Of a stretch of 64,000 nt of DNA, positions 44,363-55,202 are shown piece after piece. The stretch spans positions 62,001-126,000 of the forward strand of contig NZ_CP042425.1 in the NCBI RefSeq assembly GCF_008254045.1, written 5' to 3'. The notes below the pieces were generated by a model that did not search any database, was not told the origin of the DNA, and saw only the letters and a list, made by a program, of their open reading frames with translations. Origin of the DNA: Limnoglobus roseus (GTDB taxonomy: Bacteria; Planctomycetota; Planctomycetia; Gemmatales; Gemmataceae). The position numbers and the translations under genes are program-made. Numbering within the stretch: the first letter of the stretch is position 1; the number at the start of each line of letters is the position of its first letter.

Positions 44363-45649
44363 ATGTCGCGATTGCTCACCGTGTTCGCACTCGTCTGCCT
44401 CGCCCTCACGGTCGCCCTCGCGCAGAAGCCGGTCGAGACACCGCCGCCTGCGGCCGTCGCGACGCCGCGGTACTGGAAGGGCAACCTACACACGCACTCG
44501 CTCTGGAGCGACGGCGACGACTTCCCGGAGATGATCGCCGAGTGGTACAAGACGCACGGCTATCAGTTCCTCGCGTTCACCGAGCACAACGTCATCGCCG
44601 ACGCCGAGAAGTGGGTCGATTCCGCGACGACCGCCGTCCGCAAGAAGGCGGTCGAGAAGTACCTCACGCGGTTCGGCCGGGATTGGGTCCAGGACCGCAC
44701 CGAGAAGGACAAACCGCAGGTCCGCCTCAAACCCCTCCGCGAGTACCGCAGCTTCTTCGAGGAGCCCGGCAAGTTCCTGCTCGTGCCGGCCGAGGAGGTC
44801 ACGACGAAGTTCACCAAGTACCCGGTCCACATGGGCGGCATTAACCTCCGCGAGGCGGTCAAGCCGGTCGAGGGGGCGAACATTGTTGAGACGATCCGCG
44901 TGAACCTCAAGCAGATCGCGGAACAGGCCAAGAAGACCACCTGGCCGAACCTCGGCATCCTGAACCACCCGAACTTCCAGTGGGGCGTGAAGGCCGAGGA
45001 GATGATCGCGGCCGAGGAGATCGAGTACTTTGAGGTGTTCAACGGGCACTCCGGCGTTCGGAACTACGGCGACGCCACGCACGCCAGCTCCGAGCGCATC
45101 TGGGACATCGTTCTCGCCGTCCGGCTCGGCAAGCTAAAACTGCCGGTCGTCTACGGCGTGGCGACGGACGACGCCCACGCCTACCACGAGTTCGCCGTCG
45201 GCAAGACGAACCCCGGCCGCGGGTGGGTGATGGTCCGCTTGCCGGTCCTGACGGCCGAGAATCTCGTGAGGGCGATGAAGGCGGGCGACTTCTACTTCTC
45301 CAGCGGCGTGACCCTCGACGCACAGGGGAAGGCGGATGGCAAGCTCCGCCTCGCGATCCACGCCGAGCCGGGGGTCACGTACAAGACCGAGTTCGTCGCC
45401 ACATTGAAGGGCACGCCGCTGGACAGCGAGCCGGTGCTGGACGAGGCGGGCAAGCCGCTCGACGTGACCCGTCGGTACCACGCGGACATCGGCAAGGTCG
45501 TCGCGGAGTCGACGGACGTGGCCCCGAGCTACGCCTTCACCGGCAAGGAACTGTACGTGCGGGCGAAGGTCACGTCGTCCAAGCCGCACCCGAACCCGTA
45601 CCAGAAGGGCGACACCGAGGTCGCCTGGACACAGCCCGTCGTGCCGTGA
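44363..45649 (+). CDS. Exported PHP-domain phosphoesterase-like protein
   Basis: The 428-residue product starts at ATG 44363 with a signal peptide cut near ALAQ. The PHP fold is recognised by KGNLHTHSLWSDGDDFPEMI, FLAFTEHN, ILNHPNFQWG and GVATDDAHAY, which together supply the expected metal-binding His and Asp residues. The C-terminal part (about 320-428) is beta-rich. PHP proteins hydrolyse phosphate esters with a trinuclear metal site; the exported planctomycete forms have no known substrate. The gene stands 5 bp from the convergent giant kinase gene. Confidence 0.82.
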   Translation: MSRLLTVFALVCLALTVALAQKPVETPPPAAVATPRYWKGNLHTHSLWSDGDDFPEMIAEWYKTHGYQFLAFTEHNVIADAEKWVDSATTAVRKKAVEKYLTRFGRDWVQDRTEKDKPQVRLKPLREYRSFFEEPGKFLLVPAEEVTTKFTKYPVHMGGINLREAVKPVEGANIVETIRVNLKQIAEQAKKTTWPNLGILNHPNFQWGVKAEEMIAAEEIEYFEVFNGHSGVRNYGDATHASSERIWDIVLAVRLGKLKLPVVYGVATDDAHAYHEFAVGKTNPGRGWVMVRLPVLTAENLVRAMKAGDFYFSSGVTLDAQGKADGKLRLAIHAEPGVTYKTEFVATLKGTPLDSEPVLDEAGKPLDVTRRYHADIGKVVAESTDVAPSYAFTGKELYVRAKVTSSKPHPNPYQKGDTEVAWTQPVVP

Positions 45650-45653
45650 CCCA

Positions 45654-48600
45654 TCACGGCTTCAGTTCCTTCACCGCGATCAGGGCGAAATCCACCTGCG
45701 ACTTGGCATCGTGCAACTGCAACGCGATGCGGCCCGTCCGCGGGCGGACTTGCGCGTCGGTGTAGCTCATCGACTCCTGGCCGTTGACGAAGATCTCGAC
45801 CTTGTTCCCCTTCACGACCACGTCCAGGTCAAACCACTCGTCGGGCCGCACGAAGTCGGCGATCTTCGACGGCGTCACGGCCCCCCCGAACGCGAACAAA
45901 CTGCCGGTCGTCTGGGCGGGGAGGTTCGAGGAAATCTGGGCTTCGTACCCGAGGGGGAAGCCCGCGACGCCGATCCGCGGCCCGTACGTGCTGCGGACGT
46001 ACACGCCGCTGTTGCCGCCGGCGTTCACCTTCGCACGGACCTTCACGTGTACGTCGCCGTACTCCTTCGTCGTGTACAGGTGGCTGGTGCCGCTCCCACC
46101 CCCGACGAGGTGGCCGAACTGCGTGACCTTCCACCCGTCCTTCTGGGCAGGGTGCGTCTCCCACCCCATGAGCCCGCGGCCGTTGAAGATCGAGTGGAAC
46201 TCGTCAAGGACGACGTCGTTCGGCCGGCGGATGCGAACCAACTTGGCCCGGCCGCTGTTGCCGCGATTCCCGAACGTGCCCTTCGTCGTCAGCGTCACCA
46301 TCCCGGCGTCGTGTGACCCGGAGACGGTGGTGAAGTGGGCCGTGTTGCCCAACGGCACTTCCGTCCAGGTGATCTTGTTGCCGTCGACCGTCCCGGTCAC
46401 TTTTGCTGGGTTCCGGTTCGGGCCGTTGTCCACGACCGACCCGGTGAAGTCGCCGCCGGTCCGCTTGTCGATGACCATCTCGTAGAAGCCGGAGCCGCCG
46501 GCGTAGTCGCCCTTCTCGATAATCTTCACGCCGCGCCAGGCAGTGCCGACGGCGAACGGGTCGTCCTTCGCAACAACAGGGGCCGACGGAGCGGGCACGG
46601 GTTCGGGCGGCGCAGGAGCGGGATTCGGCGGGGGAGGTGCGATCGGGACCGATGAACCGCGACCCGAGATCGGAGGAGCTATTGTCGTCGGCAGAATTTC
46701 GCGAAGCTCGATGTTGCGGAACTTCACGCCCTCCTTCGCCTCGAAGCCGATCTGGCCGAGCTTCCGGGTCAGCCCCTCCGAACTGCTCCCCTTTGTGACG
46801 AGGTCGTTCAGCGAGCCTTTCAGGATGAGTTGCTGGTTGACGAAGACCTGCACGTCCTGCCCGACGAGTTCCACTTCGACCGCGTTCCAGATGCCGCCGG
46901 ACTTGAGTTCCGCCGGCGTGGTCGGGGGCATCAGGACGAGTTCCTTGCCCTGGCCGATGATCGTGCCGGTTTGCCACGGGCCGCGCGCCTGCGGGCCGCG
47001 GAGCGTGAGGTGGAGGTGGTAGGCACCGGGCTTTTGATCGACGTACTGCGGGTGGCGGGGGGCCTGCCCGCTCGCCGCGCGGAAGGCGAAACTCGCCGCC
47101 GCCGTGTCGCCGAGTTGGCACTCGAACTTGACGCGGAAGTCGCCGTACTGTTTCCGCGTCAGCAGCCACTTCTTCGCATCCGCATCGCCCGTGAACAGCA
47201 ACGCCCCGGCGTCCGCGGACCACGTCCCGCCGGTGCCGTCGGTCTCCCACCCGGTCAAGTCCTGGCCGTTGAACAGCGGCACGAACTTCGCCTCGGCCGC
47301 GGGGGGCGTGGGCACGGGGGTCGCGTCGGCCTGTGACTCGGCGAGTTCGCGGACCTCGACGCTCTGGAACCGGATGGTGCCGCCGCCGCTCAAGTGCAAC
47401 TTGATGCGGTCGCCGGCGGCCGGCATTTGCGGGTCGGTGTGGTCGGCCGTCAGGGTGCCGTCCACCCACACCTGGACGCGGTTGCCGAGCACTTTCACCT
47501 CAAGGGTGAACCAAGTCGCGGGCAGAATCTTCGGAGCCGCCAGCAAGAGCGTCGGGGTGCCCTGGTCGTAGTCCAACCGGCCGACCTCCACGCCGGGCGT
47601 GTCCGTCGGCGACCCCAGCCAGACGCGGTACCGGCCGCCCCCACCGTCCGCCTTGCCGCTGGGCAGCAAGAAAATGCGACTGCTCCACAGTTCCGACTTC
47701 ATCGCCCGCACGCGGAGGTGGAAGTTGCGGTAATTGCTCTTGGTCGTAATCAGGGTGCTGCCGCCGCCCACGTCCTTCGGGTTCGGCCAACTGCCGACGA
47801 GGACACCGTCTTCCACCTGCCACAGGGCGGCGGGGTTGCCCACCCGCTCCCACCCGGTCAGGTCCTTGCCGTTGTACAGCGGCACGAATTCGGCGACCGG
47901 TGCCACAGGGGGCGTTACCGCCGCAGGCGAGGGCGAGGGAGGCAGGCCCCCGAACCCGAGTTCCTTCGCAGCGGCTTCGATCTCCGTCACCAGAACGGGG
48001 TTCGTCTGCAAGCCCTGGACGTGGAACCCATGCTCCTCGCCCAGATGGTAGAACTCCACGCCGGCGAGTTTGTACTTCTTGGCCACCTCGACGGCCGTCG
48101 TCATTGTGCCCGGCTGCGTCCGCGGGGCGATGCCGGGTTCCTTGTCGTCCCAGGCGTTCCACACCAGCACGACCGGCCGCCCTTTCGCCTTCTCGATGAA
48201 GCCCGGAAGGAACCGATCGACCTTCGTTCGGAACTGGTCCGGTGCGGTAACGTAGTGGAAGACTACCTGCAACCCGTCCACTTCCGGCGGCACGGGCCGG
48301 GTTTCCTCCTGGCCACGCGGTTCTTCCACGAGCGACAGCCAGAACTGCAAGCCGGGGTACTTCAGCTTGAACGCCCGGCCGAACGCGGCCACCGCTTCGG
48401 GCGTGTGCCCCTGGAAGTACGCGAACCCCCAGCTCACGCCGGCCACCACGTCGCGGTACTTGTCAATCGTCGCGTACAGTTTCTCGATGTGATCCGGGGC
48501 CGTCCCCTGGAAGTCGAGGAGCAGCGGGACCTTGGCCTGTCGTGCGGCGACAAGGACCGCCTCCCCGCCGGGAGTCCGCCAAGATGCGTCCACGAGGAAG

Positions 48601-50909
48601 TTCGTGTACCCGGCCACGCGGCCGACGTTAGCGGCGTCGCCCAGGATGCCGTATCCGAAGTACCGTAGCGGTGATCCGGGCGGGGCGGCGGCCAACGTGG
48701 GGACGGGGCCGGCCGCCGACGGCTTCGGCATGGCTTTCAGGGACACGTCGGTGATGTACCCGCTGCACTGCACGTTGCCCGGCCGCGGCGAGAGGACGCT
48801 CCGCAAGATTACGCGGACGGTTCGCGTCCCGGCGGGGGCCGGAATCATGCCTCCGTGCTTCACCCACTTCCCGCGATCGGCGTGTTCGCCGGTGTCGTAC
48901 CCGCTGCCGGTCGTCGCGTCGGTCGAATCGAGAAAGGCCAACTTGAGTTGACTTCGGTCCGCGTCGAAACTGCTGAACATGGCGGACACCTCGAACACGA
49001 CCCGCCCGGCATCAATCTCACGGGCGTACTCGGTCACGTCCACGTCCTGCTGCAGAACCCCTTGCTTACAGTCACCCGCGCAGAAGAACGGCTTCTTCTC
49101 GGGGTCCGATTGGTACCATTTCCCCGAGATGACCTTCCACCCCTTGAGCGCCGCCTCACGGCAGTCGCCGTTGCGAACCAACTCCTTCGCGAAAACGACT
49201 AGCAGTTCCGGCACCGCGGCCGGGGCTTTCCGCTCCAGGTGAGCCGTCAGCACCTTGCGGTCGCCGTTCGTCAGCGTCACTTCCTCTCCCGTTGCCTCGA
49301 AACCGTCCTTCTTCACTTCCACCTTGTGCGTGCCCGGCTTCACCCGCACTTCGGCCTTCTGCTTGCCCGGACCCCAAGTCACCGTCACCTTCTCGCCGTC
49401 CACCAGCACCTCGGCGTCCTCGGCCAGATCGGTCAGTTCGATCACGCCGTCCTTTGTCTTCACCTTGAACAAGCCGGCCGCGTAAACGCCGAACAGGGCC
49501 AGGGCCAACAGGCCGACGGCTGCGAGTGGCCAGAGGAACTTTCGCTTCGGGCGTTCCGGCTCAGGACCGCCGCCGCTCGCGGCTGGGTCGATCTTGAGGG
49601 CGGTCACGCTCGTCCGCGTCGGTCGCCGCGTGGGGATGGGGATGCCGCCCCGTCGAGAGATGACCGGCTCCGTCCCGTCGGTGCTGGTGTCGGCAAAACT
49701 CAGCGGGTCGGGCACCGCCACCACGACCGGTTCGGAGAGCCCGGCCGGTGCGGTCGCGACCGAGGATGTCAGACTCGCTTTGAGCGTGGCCATCACTTCG
49801 TCGGCGTTGGCCGGACGGTGGGCCGGGTTCTTCGCGAGCAAGCGGTCGATGAGCGAGGCCAAGTCCGGTGGCAGGGCGGGGGCGGCGAGTTTCACACCCG
49901 GCACCGCCTCCGGTGAGGCGAGTTCCGCAATGAGAGCGAAGACGCCGTCGCGGGCGGCCGCGTACGGGAGCTTGCCGGTGGCGAGTTGATAGAGGATGAC
50001 ACCGAGCGAGTACAGGTCGGTGCGGTGGTCGATGTTCGGCTTGCTGCGGGCTTGCTCCGGCGACATGTACGCCGGCGTGCCGAGGAGTTCGCCGGACTTG
50101 GTAATCTCGACCTGCCGGTCCACCGGGCGGGCGAGGCCGAAGTCGATGATCTTGACCGTCGGCCTGCCCGTCCGGGCGTCGGTCCCCAAGTGGATGTTCG
50201 ACGGCTTCAGGTCGCGGTGGATCATGCTAACGCGGTGGGCGTCGGCCAGCCCCTTCGCGATGCCGTACGCGATCCGTCGCCAGGCGTCCGTGGCCATCGG
50301 GATCGGCTTCTTGTCGAGCGTCACGCCGTCGAGCAGTTCCATCGTCAGGAACGGCGCGCCGTTGGCCACGCCGCAGTCGTAGACCTCCGCGACGTGGGCC
50401 GACCGCACCGCGACGGTGGCCCGGGCTTCTTCGAGGAACCGCACGCGGAGCTTCTCGTTCGCCGCGTACTTCGGCAGGATGACCTTGAGCGCGACGGTGC
50501 GGTGGAGGGTGGAATCGACGGCCCGAAAGACCATGCCCATGCCGCCCTGCCCGAGCAGTTCGACGACGCGGTAGCGGTCGAGCGTGCCGAGGTCGGTGGG
50601 GTGCTCCGGGTGCGGCGGCGCGAGGAACGCGAGTTCCGCGTTCGGCAGCGTTTTGCCCGCGGCCGACTGCTTCATCCGCCGGAGGATTTCGTTGGCCAGG
50701 GTCGGGTCGCCGCCGACGGAGTTGGTCGCGTTGGCCGCCCGCACGTTCGCCACCATCGGGTCATCGGCGGCCAAGCCGTCGAGCTTCGCGCCGCACTTCG
50801 GGCATTCAAGGAGGTGGTCGCCGACGATGTCCGCCACCGAAGTGACGCAGGATCCGAGTATCCACGCCCGGAGGACATCGTCGGTCGGGCAGACTTGAAC
50901 CGGGGCCAT
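45654..50909 (-). CDS. Giant Ser/Thr kinase fused to PEGA, TIM-barrel-like and three DUF1080 modules
   Basis: The 1751-residue product starts at ATG 50909, preceded by GGAGAGGA (GTG 50927 is less likely). Order: putative zinc-finger segment with CPKC (about 35-45); kinase domain (113-380) with GQGGMGMVFRA, ATP-binding Lys142, HRDLKPSNIH and DFGLARP; membrane helix at about 458-478; PEGA-like domain (VRVKPGTHKVEVKKDGFEA); jelly-roll-like part; TIM-barrel-like part (FGYGILGDAANVGRVAGYTN, then VSWGFAYFQGHTPEAV); then three DUF1080/LamG-like modules starting FVPLYNGKDLTGWERVG, FVPLFNGQDLTGWETDG and FHSIFNGRGLMGWETHP. The kinase should be cytoplasmic and the C-terminal 1270 residues extracytoplasmic. 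Carbohydrate sensing is a reasonable inference. Confidence 0.85.
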   Translation of the reverse strand: MAPVQVCPTDDVLRAWILGSCVTSVADIVGDHLLECPKCGAKLDGLAADDPMVANVRAANATNSVGGDPTLANEILRRMKQSAAGKTLPNAELAFLAPPHPEHPTDLGTLDRYRVVELLGQGGMGMVFRAVDSTLHRTVALKVILPKYAANEKLRVRFLEEARATVAVRSAHVAEVYDCGVANGAPFLTMELLDGVTLDKKPIPMATDAWRRIAYGIAKGLADAHRVSMIHRDLKPSNIHLGTDARTGRPTVKIIDFGLARPVDRQVEITKSGELLGTPAYMSPEQARSKPNIDHRTDLYSLGVILYQLATGKLPYAAARDGVFALIAELASPEAVPGVKLAAPALPPDLASLIDRLLAKNPAHRPANADEVMATLKASLTSSVATAPAGLSEPVVVAVPDPLSFADTSTDGTEPVISRRGGIPIPTRRPTRTSVTALKIDPAASGGGPEPERPKRKFLWPLAAVGLLALALFGVYAAGLFKVKTKDGVIELTDLAEDAEVLVDGEKVTVTWGPGKQKAEVRVKPGTHKVEVKKDGFEATGEEVTLTNGDRKVLTAHLERKAPAAVPELLVVFAKELVRNGDCREAALKGWKVISGKWYQSDPEKKPFFCAGDCKQGVLQQDVDVTEYAREIDAGRVVFEVSAMFSSFDADRSQLKLAFLDSTDATTGSGYDTGEHADRGKWVKHGGMIPAPAGTRTVRVILRSVLSPRPGNVQCSGYITDVSLKAMPKPSAAGPVPTLAAAPPGSPLRYFGYGILGDAANVGRVAGYTNFLVDASWRTPGGEAVLVAARQAKVPLLLDFQGTAPDHIEKLYATIDKYRDVVAGVSWGFAYFQGHTPEAVAAFGRAFKLKYPGLQFWLSLVEEPRGQEETRPVPPEVDGLQVVFHYVTAPDQFRTKVDRFLPGFIEKAKGRPVVLVWNAWDDKEPGIAPRTQPGTMTTAVEVAKKYKLAGVEFYHLGEEHGFHVQGLQTNPVLVTEIEAAAKELGFGGLPPSPSPAAVTPPVAPVAEFVPLYNGKDLTGWERVGNPAALWQVEDGVLVGSWPNPKDVGGGSTLITTKSNYRNFHLRVRAMKSELWSSRIFLLPSGKADGGGGRYRVWLGSPTDTPGVEVGRLDYDQGTPTLLLAAPKILPATWFTLEVKVLGNRVQVWVDGTLTADHTDPQMPAAGDRIKLHLSGGGTIRFQSVEVRELAESQADATPVPTPPAAEAKFVPLFNGQDLTGWETDGTGGTWSADAGALLFTGDADAKKWLLTRKQYGDFRVKFECQLGDTAAASFAFRAASGQAPRHPQYVDQKPGAYHLHLTLRGPQARGPWQTGTIIGQGKELVLMPPTTPAELKSGGIWNAVEVELVGQDVQVFVNQQLILKGSLNDLVTKGSSSEGLTRKLGQIGFEAKEGVKFRNIELREILPTTIAPPISGRGSSVPIAPPPPNPAPAPPEPVPAPSAPVVAKDDPFAVGTAWRGVKIIEKGDYAGGSGFYEMVIDKRTGGDFTGSVVDNGPNRNPAKVTGTVDGNKITWTEVPLGNTAHFTTVSGSHDAGMVTLTTKGTFGNRGNSGRAKLVRIRRPNDVVLDEFHSIFNGRGLMGWETHPAQKDGWKVTQFGHLVGGGSGTSHLYTTKEYGDVHVKVRAKVNAGGNSGVYVRSTYGPRIGVAGFPLGYEAQISSNLPAQTTGSLFAFGGAVTPSKIADFVRPDEWFDLDVVVKGNKVEIFVNGQESMSYTDAQVRPRTGRIALQLHDAKSQVDFALIAVKELKP

Positions 50910-50984
50910 GATTGTCCTCTCCGTCACCGTGTGATGGGAAGAGTACGAGGCTCGCCGCCCATTCTTTCAAAAATTCCCGAGCCG

Positions 50985-51764
50985 TCAGGCCCCGTCCGGC
51001 GTGTACATCTTCACGTGACGGTTGCGGTACTCCTTCGGCGACAGGCCGGTCGCCTTGCGGAAGGTGTGGCTGAACGCGCACGAATCGCAGAACCCGAACT
51101 GCATCGCGATGGCCGTCACCGACCGGTTGCTGTGCGTCAGTTCGCGGGCGGCGGCGTGGACCCGCGACTCGATCACGAACCGCCGCACGGTCATGCCGAA
51201 GACTTTGTGGAAGAGGCGTTCGAGCTGCCGTTCCGAATACCCGACGGCGGCGGCGATGTCGGACAACCGCAGCGGTTCGCCGAGGCGGTCGCGGATGTAA
51301 TCGGCGGCCGTGGCGACCGGCTCGAGTTGCACGAGGTGCTGCCGTCGGGCCTGGAAACTCTGGAGCGTGCCGACGAGGCCGATCACCCGGCCTTGCTGAT
51401 CGTGGAGCGGGTACTTGTCCGTGACCAGCCAATCGCGCAGGCGTTGCTCGTCGATGCCGACCTCGATCATGTTCACGAGCGGTTGCCCGGTCTGGAACAC
51501 GCGGCGGTCGTCGGCGAGGTACTTGTCGGCCAGGTCGCACGGCAGGTAGTCGTGCGGTTGCAAGCCGATCACGTCGTCTTCCGTCCTGCCGCCCATCCGC
51601 TGAATCGACCCCGGACTGACGACTACCATGCGGCTGTCGACGTCCTTGACGAAGTAGTGCAACCCGACCACGCGGTCGAACGGGCGGAGCAGGTCGCGGA
51701 CGTCGGCCCGGAGCCGAAAGAAGGCCTCACGGCAGGGCAACCGGGCGGCGAGCGGAATGGTCAT
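50985..51764 (-). CDS. AraC-family regulator with N-terminal PAS-like domain
   Basis: The 259-residue product starts [19 protein letters not shown] at ATG 51764. The first 150 residues look like a PAS-type sensor ([20 protein letters not shown] and [19 protein letters not shown]). The AraC double HTH follows ([21 protein letters not shown] and [20 protein letters not shown]), ending in [11 protein letters not shown]. This domain pairing is known in planctomycetes. It is divergent from the DUF1559 gene (211 bp apart) and may control it; the ligand is unknown. Confidence 0.86.
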   Translation of the reverse strand: MTIPLAARLPCREAFFRLRADVRDLLRPFDRVVGLHYFVKDVDSRMVVVSPGSIQRMGGRTEDDVIGLQPHDYLPCDLADKYLADDRRVFQTGQPLVNMIEVGIDEQRLRDWLVTDKYPLHDQQGRVIGLVGTLQSFQARRQHLVQLEPVATAADYIRDRLGEPLRLSDIAAAVGYSERQLERLFHKVFGMTVRRFVIESRVHAAARELTHSNRSVTAIAMQFGFCDSCAFSHTFRKATGLSPKEYRNRHVKMYTPDGA

Positions 51765-51975
51765 GTCTCGATTCCACAACCCCGTTTTTTCGCGACGCGG
51801 ACGTGAGAAATGGGGTTTCGGCGCGAGGAAATGGCGACAGTGTCCCGATTTTACAAGAACACGTCGGCCCGATGCTAGCAGAAAGTGGACCGCCAAGATT
51901 AAAAGATACTCATTAGTCGCCAGACCCCTTCGGGTCGCACCGTTCGCGTTTCATTTCTCTTATGAGGCTTCTCCC

Positions 51976-52989
<1,014 letters not shown>

Positions 52990-53088
52990 CGGCCGGGCGT
53001 CCAACCCGCCGTGCGCCCCGAGGTTCGCGGCGGGCCTTGTCAAAACCCACGGCTCTAACCGACGAAGATCGTCACTTCGGGACGTGGG

Positions 53089-53928
53089 TCACTTCATTGC
53101 CAACTCGAACGCGGCGTAGGTTTCGGACGCCGCCGAGGTGTCGAGAACCGAGAACACGACTCGTTCGAAGCGACCCGCCCAATTTCCGCGCCGCAAGTGG
53201 TCCGCGAAGACCGTCGCGACCACCCGCGGGTCGTTCCGGAAAACGCCGCAACCCCAGGCACCGAGCACCAGTCGTTTGTACCCGCCCGATGCGGCCAGTG
53301 CGAGCACAAGGTCGGCCCGCCGGTGCAACACGTCCGGAATGAGGGGCGTTTCCTCGGGCCGATTGTCGGCGGCCGCACCCGCGTTCGGGGCCACACTCGT
53401 GATGAAGGTGGCCGCGTGCGGGCGTTCTAACAAGGAGCCGTTGTCGTCGCGGAAGACGGGGCAACCCGGCGACAGGATCATCGCGTCCGAGTAGAGCAAC
53501 GACGGCGAAGCCCGGTGCCGCTCGTAGAACGTCCACGCTCGCTGTAACGAGGCGTACAAGGCCGAGCTTCGGGCCAACGATTCTTCCTGGGCCTGGCTGC
53601 CGTTCAGGAACCCACCGCCGGGGTTCTTGGCCGAAGCGAAGTTGAGCGCCGCCACCGGCCCGCGACCATCGGCCAGAACCCGTGCGATGCCGGCCAATGT
53701 CGTCTCGTTCACGACTTCAAACGCCGTCGCGAACCCCACGGCCGGTCGGGCCAGAACGTCGTCCCGCACCCGCGCCAGGTCTACGGGGGCATAGAACCGC
53801 GTCGCGGTCAAGCACGCGCTGACGGCCGAGGCCAGATCGACCACCCGCCCGTCGGCGGTCGTGTACGAGCCGCGTTCGACGATCTCCACGGTCTGCTTCG
53901 CCAATTCCGTCCGTGTGGAACGCTTCAT
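53089..53928 (-). CDS. Bacterial-type poly(ADP-ribose) glycohydrolase (TIGR02452/DUF2263)
   Basis: The 279-residue product carries the bacterial PARG signature: GGG at 104-106 and QEE at 114-116 within LNFASAKNPGGGFLNGSQAQ. Later motifs are SVAPNAGA and LVLGAWGCGVFRNDPRVVA, typical of the macrodomain-like fold. It should hydrolyse ADP-ribose chains or related ADP-ribose conjugates. It is the last gene of a tight leftward unit: NADAR ends 1 bp upstream. No ADP-ribosyltransferase is visible nearby. Its ordinary partner or toxin is therefore unknown. Confidence 0.88.
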   Translation of the reverse strand: MKRSTRTELAKQTVEIVERGSYTTADGRVVDLASAVSACLTATRFYAPVDLARVRDDVLARPAVGFATAFEVVNETTLAGIARVLADGRGPVAALNFASAKNPGGGFLNGSQAQEESLARSSALYASLQRAWTFYERHRASPSLLYSDAMILSPGCPVFRDDNGSLLERPHAATFITSVAPNAGAAADNRPEETPLIPDVLHRRADLVLALAASGGYKRLVLGAWGCGVFRNDPRVVATVFADHLRRGNWAGRFERVVFSVLDTSAASETYAAFELAMK

Positions 53929-53929
53929 G

Positions 53930-54427
53930 TCATTCTCTCGAAATACCTTGCGATTCCTCCCATAGTAACGCTTCTCGCACGCGAGTCAGGGTTTGGCCGA
54001 GCAGATTCAGCCCCCGCCATTGGGTGCGGTCACTCGCCCGCCGGTCATCGGCTGCCAAGCCGATTCCCCAGACCAAATCGTGCGGCGACGCCTCGACCAG
54101 CGTGGTGCCGCGGGTGGCGAACAGCAGTTCTCGCTGGTCCAAGTTCTGCGAGAAGCGGGCATAATTGGCCTGATAGACGATGCCTTCCCGGAAGAGAATC
54201 CACACCGTCTCGTCGAAACCCTTCACCGTGCGACCGATGGCCTGTTGTTCGCGCGGCGTCACAGCCTGAAGAATGGCGCGGGCGGCCTCGCGATCACTGA
54301 AAAGCAGTGCCTTCGCATACATCATGAACTGTTCGGCGTGCGTGAACGACTGCCCGCCGACCACGAACGGCGACCGTTGCCATTGGCTGAGTGGACTCTT
54401 CCAAAAGAACGTGAACGCCTCGGTCAT
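53930..54427 (-). CDS. NADAR-family (YbiA-like) N-glycosidase
   Basis: The 165-residue product begins FTFFWKSPLSQWQRSPFVV and contains FTHAEQFMMYAKALLF, AIGRTVKGFDETVW and VWGIGLAADD, the signature blocks of NADAR/DUF1768. Members act on N-glycosidic bonds in NAD/ADP-ribose-like or riboflavin-precursor compounds; some reverse ADP-ribosylation of guanine bases as antitoxins. The substrate here cannot be read from sequence. Its ATG overlaps the ATP-grasp stop (ATGA), so the two are translationally coupled. Confidence 0.9.
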   Translation of the reverse strand: MTEAFTFFWKSPLSQWQRSPFVVGGQSFTHAEQFMMYAKALLFSDREAARAILQAVTPREQQAIGRTVKGFDETVWILFREGIVYQANYARFSQNLDQRELLFATRGTTLVEASPHDLVWGIGLAADDRRASDRTQWRGLNLLGQTLTRVREALLWEESQGISRE

Positions 54428-55176
54428 GCGAAGCCCCCGTCTGGTCTAAGCGGAACCGCGGCGTACCGAAGCACTTCCAGAACTTGAATCGGGTCGCACC
54501 CATAAAGGCCCGATCCCCAAGCCGCATTTTGTTCCACAACCGCCCAACCGCGATCGGCGATGACGCCAATGTCGAGGACCGCCGTCCGGCAGAGTTCAAC
54601 CCGTTGGTCTTCGAGAACTGTCTTTACGAATGCTCCGGCTTCGGCGAGTTCGGCATCCGTCGCGGCAAATTGTGACTCGCGTTGGAGTTCGCCCCCGCGC
54701 AAGTAAACCGACATCGTGCGAAGCTGTCGGTCGAGCACGAAGCAGCGGAACTCCTTTTCCCAAACAACGACCTCCGATACCAGCACCGGGGAGCCTTCAT
54801 CGTACCCTTCCGGTAACTCCGTCCCGAGGTAGACGCGGGCGGGAAAACTCTTATCGTTCGGCGGCTTGACGAACGCCGGCTCAGAGAGTTGACGGGCAGC
54901 CCGCAATGTCGTGAGGGATACTCGCCGTTTGCGGTACTCTTCGGGCAGGCTCGGGAGCCAATCGACGGCCGGTTCCAAGAGCCGCAGTCCGAATTGATCG
55001 GCGAGTGTCGGCCCGAACAATCCTTCCAGGTATAGGACCGGATCGGGGATCGAGAGCAGATCATCAGGAACACGCCAACTCGATAGCCGTTCGACGCTCC
55101 AACCGAGTAGTCCGGCGGCCCGCCAAAGCGCTTGGGCGTCTTCGGTGAAACGTGGGGTCAGAATCAGCGTCGGCAT
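54424..55176 (-). CDS. ATP-grasp protein, R2K clade family
   Basis: The 250-residue product starts MPTLILTPRFTEDAQALWRA at ATG 55176; the open frame upstream to 55536 overlaps the sigma gene and is not coding. ATP-grasp features are FVKPPNDKSFPARVY (nucleotide-binding Lys), EVVVWEKEFRCFVLD, and the metal-binding end VVEQNAAWGSGLYGCDP. The whole resembles the R2K clade (DUF4343), predicted to form amide bonds on peptides or proteins. R2K genes are known beside NAD/ADP-ribose-processing genes. It is followed by NADAR with a 4-bp overlap and preceded by the ECF sigma gene at 26 bp. Confidence 0.8.
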   Translation of the reverse strand: MPTLILTPRFTEDAQALWRAAGLLGWSVERLSSWRVPDDLLSIPDPVLYLEGLFGPTLADQFGLRLLEPAVDWLPSLPEEYRKRRVSLTTLRAARQLSEPAFVKPPNDKSFPARVYLGTELPEGYDEGSPVLVSEVVVWEKEFRCFVLDRQLRTMSVYLRGGELQRESQFAATDAELAEAGAFVKTVLEDQRVELCRTAVLDIGVIADRGWAVVEQNAAWGSGLYGCDPIQVLEVLRYAAVPLRPDGGFA

Positions 55177-55202
55177 CACACGCGGTTCCGGGAATGTCGT
55201 TC

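Noticed and set aside
53089..55176. Classical DarT-NADAR toxin-antitoxin system
   Set aside because: No ADP-ribosyltransferase of DarT type is encoded in or next to the unit.
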